64,000 nt of DNA from Spirosoma telluris (lineage in GTDB: Bacteria; Bacteroidota; Bacteroidia; Cytophagales; Spirosomataceae), in the NCBI GenBank assembly GCA_003259005.1, contig QLII01000001.1, positions 3,302,501-3,366,500 on the forward strand, read 5' to 3'. Below the pieces are notes generated by a model. The model searched no databases, was not told the origin of the DNA, and saw only the letters and a list, made by a program, of their open reading frames with translations. Of this stretch, positions 1 through 9,800 are shown in pieces. The position numbers and the translations under genes are program-made. Within the stretch, counting starts at the first letter, position 1. Each line of letters begins with the position of its first letter.

Positions 1-652
1 GAACGACTATGATGCGCTGTTTCAGGAAAAGCTGGATTTATTACTAAAAATACGCGATAACGAGTTTGTTACCTGGTCAGGAAAGTTTCGCCCGGCTATC
101 CAGAACCTGCCCGTCTACCCGAGGTCCGTGCAACCTAAACTGCCCGTATGGCTCGGCGTAGGCGGTACCCCTGAATCATTTATGCGGGCGGGCAGCCTGG
201 GCCTTCCGTTGATGGTGGCCATAATCGGCGGCTATACTGCCCGATTCCGGCCCCTGATCGATCTCTATCGGGAAGCCGGTCGAAAAGCCGGATTTACGCC
301 TGACCAATTAACCGTTGGTTTGCACTCACCTGGTTATGTTGCGCGCACCAATGAGCAAGCGGTTGCTGAGTATTACCCTGGTTACGCTGAATTATGGACG
401 AAACTGGGCCGTGAACGCGGCTGGCCTCCCGTAACAAAAGCTCAGTTCGATTCCCTGATGGGGCCGGAAGGCGTACTAGTGGTTGGCGGCCCTGAACAGG
501 TTGCCGAAAAACTGATGCGGCACAGTGAAGCACTGGGGGGTGTTGACCGGTTTACCTTTCAGATGGATAACGCGGGACTCACCCATTCGCAGTTGATGAA
601 CGCCATCGAGCTGATTGGCAAAGAGGTTATGCCCCTGATCCAACCGAAATAG
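1..652 (+). CDS. LLM-class flavin-dependent oxidoreductase, C-terminal part
   Basis: The reading frame is already open at base 2, so the gene starts before the window and only its C-terminal 216 residues are present. The text LPVWLGVGGTPESFMRAG, followed by the VGGPEQVAEKL segment and the DRFTFQMD segment, is typical of the bacterial luciferase-like monooxygenase (TIM barrel, FMN or F420) fold. Known members oxidise small organic substrates with reduced flavin in the cytoplasm. The substrate cannot be told from this fragment. The TAG stop lies 58 bases before a CTAG-bounded element. Confidence 0.85.
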   Translation, partial: NDYDALFQEKLDLLLKIRDNEFVTWSGKFRPAIQNLPVYPRSVQPKLPVWLGVGGTPESFMRAGSLGLPLMVAIIGGYTARFRPLIDLYREAGRKAGFTPDQLTVGLHSPGYVARTNEQAVAEYYPGYAELWTKLGRERGWPPVTKAQFDSLMGPEGVLVVGGPEQVAEKLMRHSEALGGVDRFTFQMDNAGLTHSQLMNAIELIGKEVMPLIQPK

Positions 653-709
653 ACATTTCGACAGTAACAAGAAGGGGTAATCCGGCGTCCCGTCAGCCTG
701 ATTCTTAAA

Positions 710-892
710 CTAGTGCTTTGCCAAAATAGATTCTATTGTTCCTCGGGGCCGCCCGCGCGGTAGATTCTTTTGATTATTTAGTAGTTGATTATCAACACGA
801 TAGAATCGAGAGAATCTACCGCGCGGGCGTCGGACACGGTCCGCCGTTGCGGGCCGATGCCGCCCCGAGAAACTAAATTGGACAAGTACTAG
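710..892. mobile_element. CTAG-bounded MITE-like element, copy 1
   Basis: A 183-bp element with CTAG at both ends and no coding capacity. Its right part, from about 818, is the reverse complement of the left part of the copies at 18639 and 25307, so this copy is inverted relative to them. The GC-rich core contains CCGCGCGGGCGTCGGACACG. The ends form an imperfect terminal inverted repeat (AAATTGGACAAGTACTAG at the right end). No transposase is nearby, so mobility is inferred from the repeated, sharply bounded structure. Confidence 0.7.
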
Positions 893-915
893 TTGTTTTT
901 CCAAAAGCAGCCAGA

Positions 916-1032
916 TCACTTATAAAAAAAACTGGAGAGATTCCTTGGGAACTCATCGGTTTGCTTCCGAACACGCTCTCTACCCAAGTCTTTATAAAAC
1001 TTAATCTTTTTGACAGGGTTACTGAATGTCAT
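916..1032 (-). other. short ORF or gene remnant (38 codons), unknown
   Basis: A short minus-strand frame starting MTFSNPVKKIKFYKDLG, rich in charged residues, ending 24 bases from the CTAG-bounded element at 710-892. It could be a small protein or the remnant of a gene broken by the element. I do not recognise a family. The rest of the 653-1218 interval (1033-1218) shows nothing else that I can name. Confidence 0.2.
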
Positions 1033-1218
1033 AGATCCTTCTTTTCCGAACGGCTTCGCTTAATCAAGTCATTGGTTTTCATAACTATAAAATTTGAGTT
1101 TACTTCGTAGCGGATTTACAGTATTGATTACACGGCCAGCGCTACCGAGAATACGGGGTACCGAATTCAACCTCCGGTACCTGCGTAATGATTACATGAC
1201 GAATGATCAACAAATAGA

Positions 1219-1956
1219 ATGGACACCCCGTTGAAGTTGCTCGTCGTGGAGGACGACATGATTATTGCCGCCAACATCGCCCTGCAACTCAGCAAACTTG
1301 GCTATGAGGTGAGCGGGATTGTTCCTCGGGGCGAAGAGGCCATCCTACACGCCGAAACTAACCGACCTGACCTGATTCTGCTCGACATTAGCCTGAAAGG
1401 CTCGCTCGACGGTATCGACACGGCTCATGCTATCCACCAGCGGTGGAACATCCCAATTATTTACGTCACGGCCAATACCGACGAGGCCACCTTTGCCCGG
1501 GCAAAAAAAACACATCCCTACGCTTACATCGCCAAGCCGATCCGGGCCATTGAATTACAACGAGCTATCGAACTGGCTGTGAGCCGCCTGGCCGACGAAC
1601 CTCCCACGGCTGCCCACCCTGCGCCCGACGCGCCCTTTGTGCTTAGTGACCGGATTTTTGTGCGGCACCGCGAAAAGATCGTCAAGATTTTCATCGCCGA
1701 TATTCTCTACGTGGAAGCCGACCGAAACTATTGCCACCTCTACACGGCCACTAAAGAATACCTGCTGACAACGACCCTAAAGGTGATGGAAGACAAACTC
1801 CCGGCCAACTTTTTTGTAAGGGTACATCGCTCCTACCTGGCCAATCTGGCGCAGGTCGATGAGGTAGGCGAAGGCCATATTGGAATCGGGGGTAAAACAA
1901 TTCCGCTCAGCCACCTCCTGCGCGAGTCACTACTGAAACGAATCCAGACTATTTGA
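1219..1956 (+). CDS. LytTR-family response regulator
   Basis: A 245-residue two-domain regulator. Residues 6-120 are a receiver domain with acidic pocket E11-D12-D13, phospho-acceptor D56 in the LILLDISLKG segment, T84 and conserved K106. Residues about 142-245 form a LytTR DNA-binding domain (ILYVEADRNYCHLYT, then FVRVHRSYLANL). Such regulators are phosphorylated by a sensor kinase and bind direct repeats upstream of targets. No kinase gene is adjacent, so the partner must lie elsewhere. The ATG at 1219 fits the start of the receiver fold exactly. Confidence 0.92.
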   Translation: MDTPLKLLVVEDDMIIAANIALQLSKLGYEVSGIVPRGEEAILHAETNRPDLILLDISLKGSLDGIDTAHAIHQRWNIPIIYVTANTDEATFARAKKTHPYAYIAKPIRAIELQRAIELAVSRLADEPPTAAHPAPDAPFVLSDRIFVRHREKIVKIFIADILYVEADRNYCHLYTATKEYLLTTTLKVMEDKLPANFFVRVHRSYLANLAQVDEVGEGHIGIGGKTIPLSHLLRESLLKRIQTI

Positions 1957-2155
1957 GGCCGCCGGGCAAAACCGGCATTACCGTTCACACATCCGGTAAG
2001 AAAATACCCCTTTCGGACAGTAAAAGCATACGCTCGTCCGGGCGAACTTGGTTGGTTAATATGCTGGCGATAGTTTAGATCCGTTATCAGCTAAATCGCT
2101 TTGCCGGGCTGATTGGGCCGCTCCGTTTCAGACTAAACCCAAGCTATTCTTACCC

Positions 2156-2460
2156 ATGCCGTTCCCGTTTGCCACTATTCGTTCGCCGGCGATTTTTGCT
2201 TCCTGTGTATCCTGCCCGCTACCATCTTGCAGGCCTACCGTGGCTACTACGATTACCGCTTATACGAACCACCGCATCAGGCTAAGTTATACGTCCGGTT
2301 CCAAACGGAAACCCCTCATCTGGCGAATAGAATCGAGAACTGGTCCCCTCCTGCCCGATTTGGCCTATTAGGCTGCGAACTAACTATTTCTTCTTCTATA
2401 ATCACGCTGTTCAATCCCCAATCACCGGGCTATAAACGGCCCGGTGGTTTACACCCATAA
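2156..2460 (+). pseudogene. possible frameshifted small gene, unknown
   Basis: Between the response regulator and the dehydrogenase, two overlapping plus-strand frames look coding. One begins MPFPFATIRSP. The second carries a hydrophobic stretch, then LQAYRGYYDYRLYEPP and HLANRIENWSPPARFGL. Joining them needs one missing base near 2190, the same pattern seen in many genes here. I do not recognise the family. It may equally be non-coding, and 1957-2155 shows nothing that I can support. Confidence 0.25.
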
Positions 2461-2464
2461 CGTT

Positions 2465-3400
2465 ATGCAAACGGTAGGCATCATTGGCGGAGCTGGCTTC
2501 ATTGGCAGCTACGTCACCCAAAAATTTCTGAACGAGGGCTATGCCGTGAAAGTATCGGCCTCTGACCCGGCCAATGCCGAAAAGTACGCTCACCTGAGCG
2601 CACTCAACAGGGCCAAAAACCTGACGCTGGTGACCTGCGATGTACGCGATGTGGCTGCGCTTGAATCCTTTATGCAAGGCTGCGCGATTGTGGTACACGG
2701 CGGCACGCCTTTTCAACTGGCGGTAGAAGACCCGCAACGCGACCTGCTGGACCCCACCATCCGGGGTACAGAAAATTTTCTGGCCATAGCCAATCGAACC
2801 GAGGGACTCAAACGTGTGGTGCTCATCGCGTCGGTGGCGTCCTATAATACTTCGTTTCCGATGCCTCACCCTAACCACCCCGTCGGTCAGGTATTTTCTG
2901 AAGCTGATACGCCCTGGTTCAGTGCGGAGGACCACCCCTACGGACAAGCCAAGTTTCTGGCCGACCAGGTCGTACGGAAATTCATCGAGGCAAACCCGGA
3001 TTTACCCTTCGAGATCACTACCGTTTCGCCCGTTTTTGTCATGGGCAATAGCTTGTCGCCCCGCGCCGATTCAACATCCATGGGTATGCAACATCTGTTC
3101 AGGCACAAGATCGCCCCCAACCCATTTGTTGAAATGCTTTACGCTAATGATGTAGCGTTTTCGGTGGTGGATGTGCGTGACGTGGCCGAGGCCGTTTTTC
3201 AGGCAGCTACCCGGTCGGGCTTGCACGGCAAAAACTACCTCCTTTCGAGCGAAAGTTACCGCATCTCCGATCTGTCGCTCATGCTGAACCAGCAACCGCC
3301 CGCAGCCGAAGCCGCACTTGTATACAGCAACACCCTGGCGACCAATGACCTCGGCGTAGCGTTCAGGTCGGCGCAGGAAACGCTGCATCAGGCTGTGTAG
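2465..3400 (+). CDS. NAD-dependent epimerase/dehydratase family protein (extended SDR)
   Basis: A 311-residue Rossmann-fold oxidoreductase. The N-terminus has the nucleotide-binding glycine motif in IIGGAGFIGSYV. Further along are the acidic-residue-plus-small-residue segment TCDVRDVAALE, an active-site-like SVASYNTS, and YGQAKFLADQ with the YxxxK pair. The ATG at 2465 places the glycine motif at residue 6, as usual, so I prefer it to the in-frame GTG at 2444. It heads a plus-strand group of exported small proteins ending at 6816. The substrate is unknown. Confidence 0.85.
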   Translation: MQTVGIIGGAGFIGSYVTQKFLNEGYAVKVSASDPANAEKYAHLSALNRAKNLTLVTCDVRDVAALESFMQGCAIVVHGGTPFQLAVEDPQRDLLDPTIRGTENFLAIANRTEGLKRVVLIASVASYNTSFPMPHPNHPVGQVFSEADTPWFSAEDHPYGQAKFLADQVVRKFIEANPDLPFEITTVSPVFVMGNSLSPRADSTSMGMQHLFRHKIAPNPFVEMLYANDVAFSVVDVRDVAEAVFQAATRSGLHGKNYLLSSESYRISDLSLMLNQQPPAAEAALVYSNTLATNDLGVAFRSAQETLHQAV

Positions 3401-3449
3401 CCTTGCTGGCTCAGAAATTCCCAATCAATCCAAATAACCATACACACCC

Positions 3450-4555
3450 ATGAAAACCAGTAACCTATTTCTCGTCATGACCCGGCTGTTGACGCTGCTG
3501 CTCTTCCCGACCTTCGCAGCCACCACCCTCGCCCAAAGCCTCAACCCCGAAGCTATTGCCTTAACCAAAACCTACCAGACAGCCTACAATAAAGGCGACC
3601 GGCCCACGCTGATGACCCTTTTTGCTGACAATGTGGGCTGGGTAAACCCCGATGGCAGTGTAACGCCCGGTTCTAAAGCCGATGTTGAAGCCGACTATGT
3701 ACGCGATTTCGGCGAAACGGCCGGGTCGTACATGGACTTTACGGTGGTCAGCACCGAGGCACAGCCCGATGGCAAGGTAAAAATCGGCACGACCGTCAGC
3801 GGCTACGATTTTGTGCGAAAAACCGGCGCGAAGCTCAACCCCACAGCGGGCACCTACGAGATGCTGATCGGCAAGGTCGGCGGACAGTGGAAAATCAGTC
3901 AGGTCAAGTGGAGTATGAACACGGTGGGGCTTGAGATGCGCGACCTGATGAAACGGTTTCAGGATGCCTTCAACCGCGAGGAGGCAGCGACCCTGAAAAC
4001 GATGTTCACCGCCGATGCCGTGCGGACGGCTACGGACGGCACCACCACAAAAGGGGCTGCAATAATTGACTTTTACACACAGGGATTTGTCGATGCCGAC
4101 GTGACCAACGTCGTTTCGCTGGCCAATGTTAGCCCGCAATTCGATGGCAGCGTAATTTTCACGGGAACCTATCGGCTAACGGGGCGGTCGGCAAAAGGAG
4201 ACCGGATCGTGAGGAGGGGGCTTACAGCAACACGGCGGTCAAAGAGAACGGGCAGTGGAAGATCAGCCGCAACACACAATCCAAACTCGTCAAAGCGATG
4301 GTCTATCACAAAGTGGCCGACTATGCCGCCTGGAAAAAAGGCTTCGATCTATTTTATAACGAACGAATGCTGGCGGGCGAGCTAAGTGCCGAAGTCAGTA
4401 CGCTGGCCGACGACCCCAACACGGTTTGTATCATCAGCGAGTGGGCCTCGCCCGACGCACCGAAGGCTTTTTTTGCCCGCCCGGATTTAGAGGAAACGAT
4501 GCGGAAAGACGGTGTCATTGGCAAGCCTACCATGCTGATTATGAGCAAGAAATAA
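3450..4555 (+). CDS. exported protein with two SnoaL/DUF4440-like domains and a C-terminal ABM-like domain (one frameshift)
   Basis: A signal peptide (about residues 1-28, ending TTLAQS) is followed by two tandem NTF2-like domains (about 30-160 and 165-265) and a C-terminal ferredoxin-like segment beginning VYHKVADYAAWKKGF that resembles antibiotic biosynthesis monooxygenase folds. The frame breaks near 4211: restoring one G in GTGAGGAGG gives continuous VEEGAYSNTAVKENG. The deletion is probably a sequence error. NTF2-like folds bind or convert small hydrophobic molecules; the ligand is unknown. Adjacent genes encode more exported NTF2-like and RidA proteins. Confidence 0.75.
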
Positions 4556-4626
4556 CCGACCCTAGCCCCACCACACTCGCCCGGTTTGTATTTCGCAGAC
4601 CGGGCGAAACAAACCAACCCAAGTCA

Positions 4627-5165
4627 ATGAAAACCAATCAATTTACCCCACCCTGGCCATTTTTGCCGTCCTGCTCCTGTTTGTTTTCGGTTGCAACACA
4701 CCCGCCAAAGAAACGCCTACCCAAACGACCGACGTGTCGACAATGACAACCGAACACAAGCAAGCGATTGAAAAGGAAATCTCTGGCCTTATCAAAGAAT
4801 TCTTCCAACAGGTCGAAAAACTGGACATTGAAAAGTGCATGACGTACTTTGAAAATACGCCTGATTTTCAGGCCGTCAATCCCGATGGCACCTTCGGCGA
4901 TTACAACGCCCTCAAAAAACTGAACGCAGACGGGTTCAGCCAGATGAAGACGTTGACCGTCGTACCAACTAAGGAAGCGATTCGGGTTTTGACTGACTCG
5001 CTGGTGCTGTATACGTTCTCGATGGAACAGAACGCAACCCTCAAAACCGGCCAGAAATTAAAGTTTGAGCACGTAGCGGGAACAATGCTCTTCAACAAAA
5101 TCAACGGCGCGTGGAAAGCGACGTTTTACCAGGAGTCGGCATCGGCACCGGTCGCCGTCAAGTAG
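4627..5165 (+). CDS. SnoaL/DUF4440-like lipoprotein (one frameshift)
   Basis: The start MKTNQF at 4627 is cut from a lipoprotein signal (TLAIFAVLLLFVFGCN, lipobox VFGC) by one missing base in the CCCC run near 4644. Without the repair, the longest frame starts only at 4734. The mature part (about 140 residues) is an NTF2-like fold with the typical ISGLIKEFFQQVEKLD helix and NPDGTFGDY loop. It should be anchored in the periplasm. It follows the SnoaL/ABM gene by 71 bases and precedes a lipoprotein peptidase. Confidence 0.75.
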
Positions 5166-5225
5166 CAGAGAATGAGCGCATATAAACCCAATATCGTCGC
5201 AGTTTTTTCTCTATTCGATAGACCC

Positions 5226-6284
5226 ATGAAAATCAACCAATTTCTACCTTCGCTGTTACCGACCACTTTTGCTGTTTTGCTCATTGGCCTAACCGTTGTA
5301 GGCTGTGACCCAAAACCAAACGCCGACAAGGCTAACGAACTCCAAACCTACTTCGCTCCCGCCGATACGGGTATACAAACCGGGGGCGTGAAAATAATCC
5401 CGATCAAGACTCCGAAGGGCACATTCAACGTGTGGACGAAGCGGATTGGCAATAACCCAACAGTCAAGGTTTTGATTCTGCACGGCGGTCCCGGTGCAGG
5501 TCACGAGGCCTACGAGGTGTTCGAGAGTTTTCTGCCTAAAGAAGGCATCGAGTTCATTTATTACGATCAGCTCGGCGCGGGCAACAGCGACCGACCGACT
5601 GACAAGAGCCTGTGGGTGTTACCTCGTTTTGTGGAAGAAGTAGAGCAGGTTCGGATAGCGTTGGGGTTAAACAAAGACAACTTTTACCTATACGGTCAGT
5701 CGTGGGGGGGCATTTTGGGTATTGAATACGCGCTTAAATACGGACAAAACATCAAGGGTTTAATTATCTCGAACATGATGAGTAGCGCGCCCGCCTATAG
5801 CCAGTACGCCAACGACGTACTGGCCAAACAAATGGATCCGAAGGTGCTGGCCGAGATCAAAACCCTTGAAGCCAAAGGCGACTTCACCAACCCGCGCTAT
5901 ATGGAACTGTTGCTGCCCAATTATTACGAGAAGCATATCTGCCGGTTTCCAACGGCGCAGTGGCCCGAACCGCTGAATCGGGGGTTGGCCAAACTGAACC
6001 AGGAGCAGTATGTGACTATGCAGGGACCAAGCGAGTTTGGCATGGCGGGTGATGCTAACCTGAAGAACTGGGATCGCAGCAAAGACCTGCCCAAAATCAC
6101 AGTGCCGACGCTTGTTATCGGCGCCACCTACGACACGATGGACCCCAAACACATGGCGATGATGGCCAGACAGGTCAAAAATGGCACTTTTCTGCTCTGT
6201 GCCAACGGTAGCCATCTGGCGATGTACGACGACCAGCAAACGTATTTCACCGGGCTGATTTCGTTTCTGAAAAAAGGGAATTGA
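5226..6284 (+). CDS. lipoprotein proline iminopeptidase-like alpha/beta hydrolase
   Basis: A 352-residue peptidase of family S33. The start is set at 5226 because it gives a clean lipoprotein signal (MKINQF, hydrophobic run, TVVGC with C27); the in-frame ATG at 5172 would bury it. The oxyanion motif HGGPG is at 86-90, the nucleophile S159 sits in GQSWGG, and the late histidine is in NGSHLAMYD. The family removes N-terminal proline or other small groups from peptides or amides. Here it would act in the periplasm, next to NTF2-like and RidA lipoproteins. Confidence 0.85.
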   Translation: MKINQFLPSLLPTTFAVLLIGLTVVGCDPKPNADKANELQTYFAPADTGIQTGGVKIIPIKTPKGTFNVWTKRIGNNPTVKVLILHGGPGAGHEAYEVFESFLPKEGIEFIYYDQLGAGNSDRPTDKSLWVLPRFVEEVEQVRIALGLNKDNFYLYGQSWGGILGIEYALKYGQNIKGLIISNMMSSAPAYSQYANDVLAKQMDPKVLAEIKTLEAKGDFTNPRYMELLLPNYYEKHICRFPTAQWPEPLNRGLAKLNQEQYVTMQGPSEFGMAGDANLKNWDRSKDLPKITVPTLVIGATYDTMDPKHMAMMARQVKNGTFLLCANGSHLAMYDDQQTYFTGLISFLKKGN

Positions 6285-6312
6285 TCTCTTCCCATTAACC
6301 AACTAAATCCCA

Positions 6313-6816
6313 ATGAAAACCAACCAATTCACCATGATGCTGGCCGCTTTTGCTACCCTGATTCTGTTGACCGTCGGTTGCAATACCGCTCCCCAAAAAG
6401 CAGAAGAGAAACCAGCGGCTCAAACCGATGCACCGGAGTACTTCCTGTTACGGCCCGACGTTGAGAAAGCGTATGGCTATTCCCATGCCGTTCGGATTGG
6501 CAATGAACTGAAAATATCGGGTGCGGTCAGTATGGACGAGAAAGGAAACCTGACGGCTAAAGGTGATCTGGGCCAACAAATGAAAAATTGCTACGCCGAT
6601 CTGGACAAAATCCTGAAGCACTATGGCTACACCTGGGACGACGTTGTGGTAGAGAATATTCTGACCACAAACATGCCCGAATTTGTGAACCAATCGGCTT
6701 ACCGAAATACGATCTACAAAAAGCAGTTTCCGACCGGGTCGTGGTTTGGCGTAAAGGAATTAGCACTGCCCGGCCAGTTGATTGAGATTGAGTTAGAAGC
6801 CTATAAAGTGCACTAA
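6313..6816 (+). CDS. RidA-family lipoprotein
   Basis: A 167-residue protein with a lipoprotein signal (MKTNQFTMMLAAFATLIL, lipobox TVGC, Cys at 23) joined to a RidA/YjgF domain (about 43-165: YGYSHAVRIGNELKISG, then MKNCYADLDKILKHYG and PGQLIEIELEAY). Cytosolic RidA hydrolyses reactive enamine and imine intermediates. The arginine of the classical active site is not evident here; the C-terminal IEIELEAY is present. An exported, lipid-anchored member is unusual. It ends the group that began at 2465. Confidence 0.88.
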   Translation: MKTNQFTMMLAAFATLILLTVGCNTAPQKAEEKPAAQTDAPEYFLLRPDVEKAYGYSHAVRIGNELKISGAVSMDEKGNLTAKGDLGQQMKNCYADLDKILKHYGYTWDDVVVENILTTNMPEFVNQSAYRNTIYKKQFPTGSWFGVKELALPGQLIEIELEAYKVH

Positions 6817-6926
6817 TTCAGTTTAGCGGATTCGATGATGAACCTCATCGCTTTTGACAGATTCCTGCCTGAGGTTAGGCAAAACCTTCCCATGACACAT
6901 AGACGAGTTTTAGCCACTATACCGAA

Positions 6927-8170
6927 ATGACATTCCCGCTCCCCTATACATCGGCAACCGCTGGCACCCTGAATCCAGTGCCTTCATTAATCAAAAGCCG
7001 CATCGAGTCCATCGACGTACTGCGTGGCCTGATTATGATCATTATGGCGCTGGATCATACGCGAGATTTCTTTCACGCCCAGGCCTGGACCGACGACCCG
7101 CTCAATCTCGATACCACCACGCCATTCCTGTTCGTCACCCGCTGGATTACCCACTTCTGCGCCCCTACGTTTGCCTTGCTATCCGGTACGTCCATCTACC
7201 TGCAGGGTTTACGAAAATCGCGCAGCGAGTTGAGTCTGTTCCTACTGAAACGGGGTCTATGGCTCCTTTTAGCCGAGGTACTCCTGATTGCGCCGGCGGA
7301 TACGTTTACCCTGTTTAATACCATCACACTGGCCGTTTTCTGGTCGCTGGGCATCAGTATGGTGTTCATGGCCGGGCTGACGTGGCTGCCATTTCGGGCC
7401 ATACTGAGCATTGGTTTAGCGATCGTTTTAGGCCATAATCTGCTGGATGCGGTGGAACAGGCACCGGGATTCACGTCGGGTTTTTGGTGGGCGCTGTTTC
7501 ATGGTGGCGGTCACCGTGTGTTTGAATACGCTCCCGGTCGGGTCATTGATGTACTGTACCCGTTTTTTCCCTGGCTGGGGCTCATGATGCTGGGCTACTG
7601 CCTGGGCCGTTTGTTTGCCCAGCGGTTGCCGCCACGAAGCGTCAACAGGGACTGTTTTATCTCGGTGCCGGAGCCATTGGGTTATTTGTGGGGCTGCGTT
7701 TGCTGAATGAGTACGGCGACCCCTTCCCCTGGAGCGTTCAGAAAGATGGCCTCACAACCTTGTTCTCGTTCATGAAGGTGCATAAATACCCACCATCGCT
7801 GCTGTACATGTGCATTACGGTAGGGCCGGGACTGCTGGGGCTGGCGTTGCTGGAGAATGTACACAACCGCGTTACAGGGGTGCTCCGTACCTACGGACGA
7901 ACGGCCTTTTTTTATTACACAATCCATTGGTATGTCCTACATACCCTGCGCATGATTGTCTTTTTTGCCGCTGGCCACACCATGACGGAGGCTGATAAAT
8001 CGCTGCAAACCTTACCGATGCGGTTTGTGCTACCCGGCGAGGGAGGCTACAATCTTGGCGTGGTTTACCTAATCTGGATAGCCGTTGTTGCGTCGTTGTA
8101 TCCTCTGTGTCGCTGGTATGATGCCTACAAGACAGCGCACAAAGAGCAGTGGTGGCTGAGCTATCTGTGA
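6927..8170 (+). CDS. DUF1624/HGSNAT-like membrane acyltransferase (one frameshift)
   Basis: A multi-pass membrane protein. The first segment, SRIESIDVLRGLIMIIMALDHTRDFF, has the diagnostic RGL and DH pair of the heparan-alpha-glucosaminide N-acetyltransferase-like family. About eight hydrophobic segments follow. The frame shifts near 7630 by one missing base; reading on gives LFYLGAGAIGLFVGLRLLNEY and then the C-terminal half to 8170. The function is probably acyl or acetyl transfer across the inner membrane onto a sugar, but the acceptor is not known. Confidence 0.8.
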
Positions 8171-8237
8171 TCAATCCATTCGGGATGAAACAACGGAAAT
8201 TTCACAAGACAAACAACGTGTAGCCAAACAAACCAAT

Positions 8238-8972
8238 ATGGCAACAATCACAAAAAAAATATACTTCGACAAATCAGGTTACTATTTTATCGGTCTGCCA
8301 ATATTGGTTTTATTAGGATTTTGGAGCAGCTATTTTTCAAAACTCTTTCCCGGAACAAACGACTACAACTCCTATTTTCATTTTCACGCTGTGATGATGA
8401 CTTTATGGATTTTAGCATTAATCATTCAGCCAATTTTAATCAGAAAAAAGGAACTTACCCTTCATAAATTCATTGGCAAACTGAGTTACATATTAATGCC
8501 GTTATTATTTATTTCTGTTATTCTACTGAAACATTTTCAACTTCAAAAACAGCTAGAAATTGTAAACGGAGAAATTTCTTTAAGCGGACCTTCACCACAT
8601 TTATTACTACCGTTTAAAGACCTTTTGATTTTGGGAATCATGTATATCATTGCTATTGTGAATCGGCGAGACATTAACATCCACGCAAGAGCAATGATAG
8701 CAACGGGAATTGTATTTATAGAACCTGCTCTTTCCCGATTTCTCATTGGAATTACCGATAGTGTTCCTGTTGGATTTCTTACAACAATCGGACTTGTATA
8801 TGCCATTTTAATCGCTTTAATGATTGTCGAAAGAAAACAGAAAAAAGGCAGATGGATTTTCCCGCTTGTTCTTAGTTTTTATATTATCGTACATTCCTTA
8901 ATTATTTTTCAGGTACAAATCGGATTTTGGGAAACATTCGCAAAATGGTTTGCAGGTTTACCTTTGACCTAA
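8238..8972 (+). CDS. multi-pass membrane protein, A+T-rich, function unknown
   Basis: A 244-residue protein with about seven hydrophobic segments and histidines near membrane edges (YFHFHAVMMTLW, LHKFIGKLSY, INIHARAMIATG). This arrangement recalls DUF2306-like heme or quinone membrane proteins, but the match is only by eye. The DNA is clearly richer in A+T than both neighbours and uses many AAA, ATT and TTA codons, which points to acquisition from a lower-G+C bacteroidete. An attC-like inverted repeat follows directly. Confidence 0.7.
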   Translation: MATITKKIYFDKSGYYFIGLPILVLLGFWSSYFSKLFPGTNDYNSYFHFHAVMMTLWILALIIQPILIRKKELTLHKFIGKLSYILMPLLFISVILLKHFQLQKQLEIVNGEISLSGPSPHLLLPFKDLLILGIMYIIAIVNRRDINIHARAMIATGIVFIEPALSRFLIGITDSVPVGFLTTIGLVYAILIALMIVERKQKKGRWIFPLVLSFYIIVHSLIIFQVQIGFWETFAKWFAGLPLT

Positions 8973-8983
8973 TTGCGAGGGGC

Positions 8984-9143
8984 AAAACTGCGGCTAACAT
9001 CGTATTGCCAAAAGGGTGGCTAAAGTGCTTTGATTGGAAATTTGTGCAAAGTTCAACAGTTGCAATTCTATTGAACCGCTCGGGCGGACCCGTTTTGTGC
9101 TAAAAATCCCCGCCTTCGGCAATACCCAAACCGTTAGTGGCAA
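8984..9143 (+). repeat. attC-like imperfect inverted repeat between two A+T-rich genes
   Basis: The left arm CGGCTAACATCGTATTGCC (8991-9009) pairs with GGCAATACCCAAACCGTTAG (9118-9137): GTATTGCC/GGCAATAC is perfect and the outer CTAAC/GTTAG also pair. This is the general layout of integron cassette recombination sites (RYYYAAC...GTTRRRY), although the left outer core GGCTAAC deviates at one position. Similar sequences commonly flank single-gene inserts in Bacteroidota. No integrase is in the window. Confidence 0.4.
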
Positions 9144-9180
9144 GGCTACTACAGAAAAAAAACCAAAACCGAGTCAAGAA

Positions 9181-9717
9181 ATGACCAAAAGTGAAAAAGT
9201 AAAAATAAGAACGGTTGTCATTCCTGACGACCTGGAAGCCGTTAAAAAATTATGGTTTGACTATTTAGTTTGGGGTAACGATACCATGCAGGAACGCTAT
9301 GGAGTCCATCCTCATAACCCCAGAGAAACGGTTGAACAAGACATCCAACAGATTGGCAAGTTTCAACCCCCTTATGGACAGCTAATCCTGGCTATTTATG
9401 ATGGTAAAGTATGTGGGCTTGGAAGCCTAAAACGTATCAACTCTGACACCGGTGAACTAAAACGAATGTTTGTTGATCCAGCCATCAGACGAATTGGAGC
9501 TGGACGAGCTATCCTTGACCGACTTCTACTTGAAGCGAAAAAAGTCGGTTATAAAAAAGTTCGACTCGACAGTCCGAAGTTTATGGAAACAGCTCACTCC
9601 TTGTACAGAAGTGTTGGATTTCGTGCTATTGACGCGTATCCAGAAATGGAAATTCCCACAGAATTCAAAGACTATCTGTTATTTATGGAATTGGATTTAA
9701 CGGACGACACTACGTAA
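9181..9717 (+). CDS. GNAT-family N-acetyltransferase
   Basis: A 178-residue acetyltransferase. The acetyl-CoA pocket motif is IRRIGAGRAILDRLLLEAKK (Q/RxxGxG/A type), preceded by the beta-strand ELKRMFVDP and followed by the VRLDSPKFMETAHSLYRSVGF segment typical of the family. I chose ATG 9181 because the longer frame from 9034 would be translated through the attC-like repeat. Like the gene at 8238 it is A+T-rich, and both may belong to one acquired segment. The acceptor is unknown. Confidence 0.87.
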   Translation: MTKSEKVKIRTVVIPDDLEAVKKLWFDYLVWGNDTMQERYGVHPHNPRETVEQDIQQIGKFQPPYGQLILAIYDGKVCGLGSLKRINSDTGELKRMFVDPAIRRIGAGRAILDRLLLEAKKVGYKKVRLDSPKFMETAHSLYRSVGFRAIDAYPEMEIPTEFKDYLLFMELDLTDDTT

Positions 9718-9800
9718 ATCCGAACGGATAAGCACAGATAAGCCCAGCCTATACTGCCGGGGATCGATCTTAAAAACAGTCAAACTAACCAATCAAATCC

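Noticed and set aside
710..919. A minus-strand open frame of about 69 codons across the first CTAG element
   Set aside because: It is created by the GC-rich repeat, is arginine-rich and has no counterpart in the other two copies.
3450..4555. Programmed frameshifting in the SnoaL/ABM gene and others
   Set aside because: The breaks lack a common slippery sequence or following structure, occur in unrelated genes and are all simple base losses.
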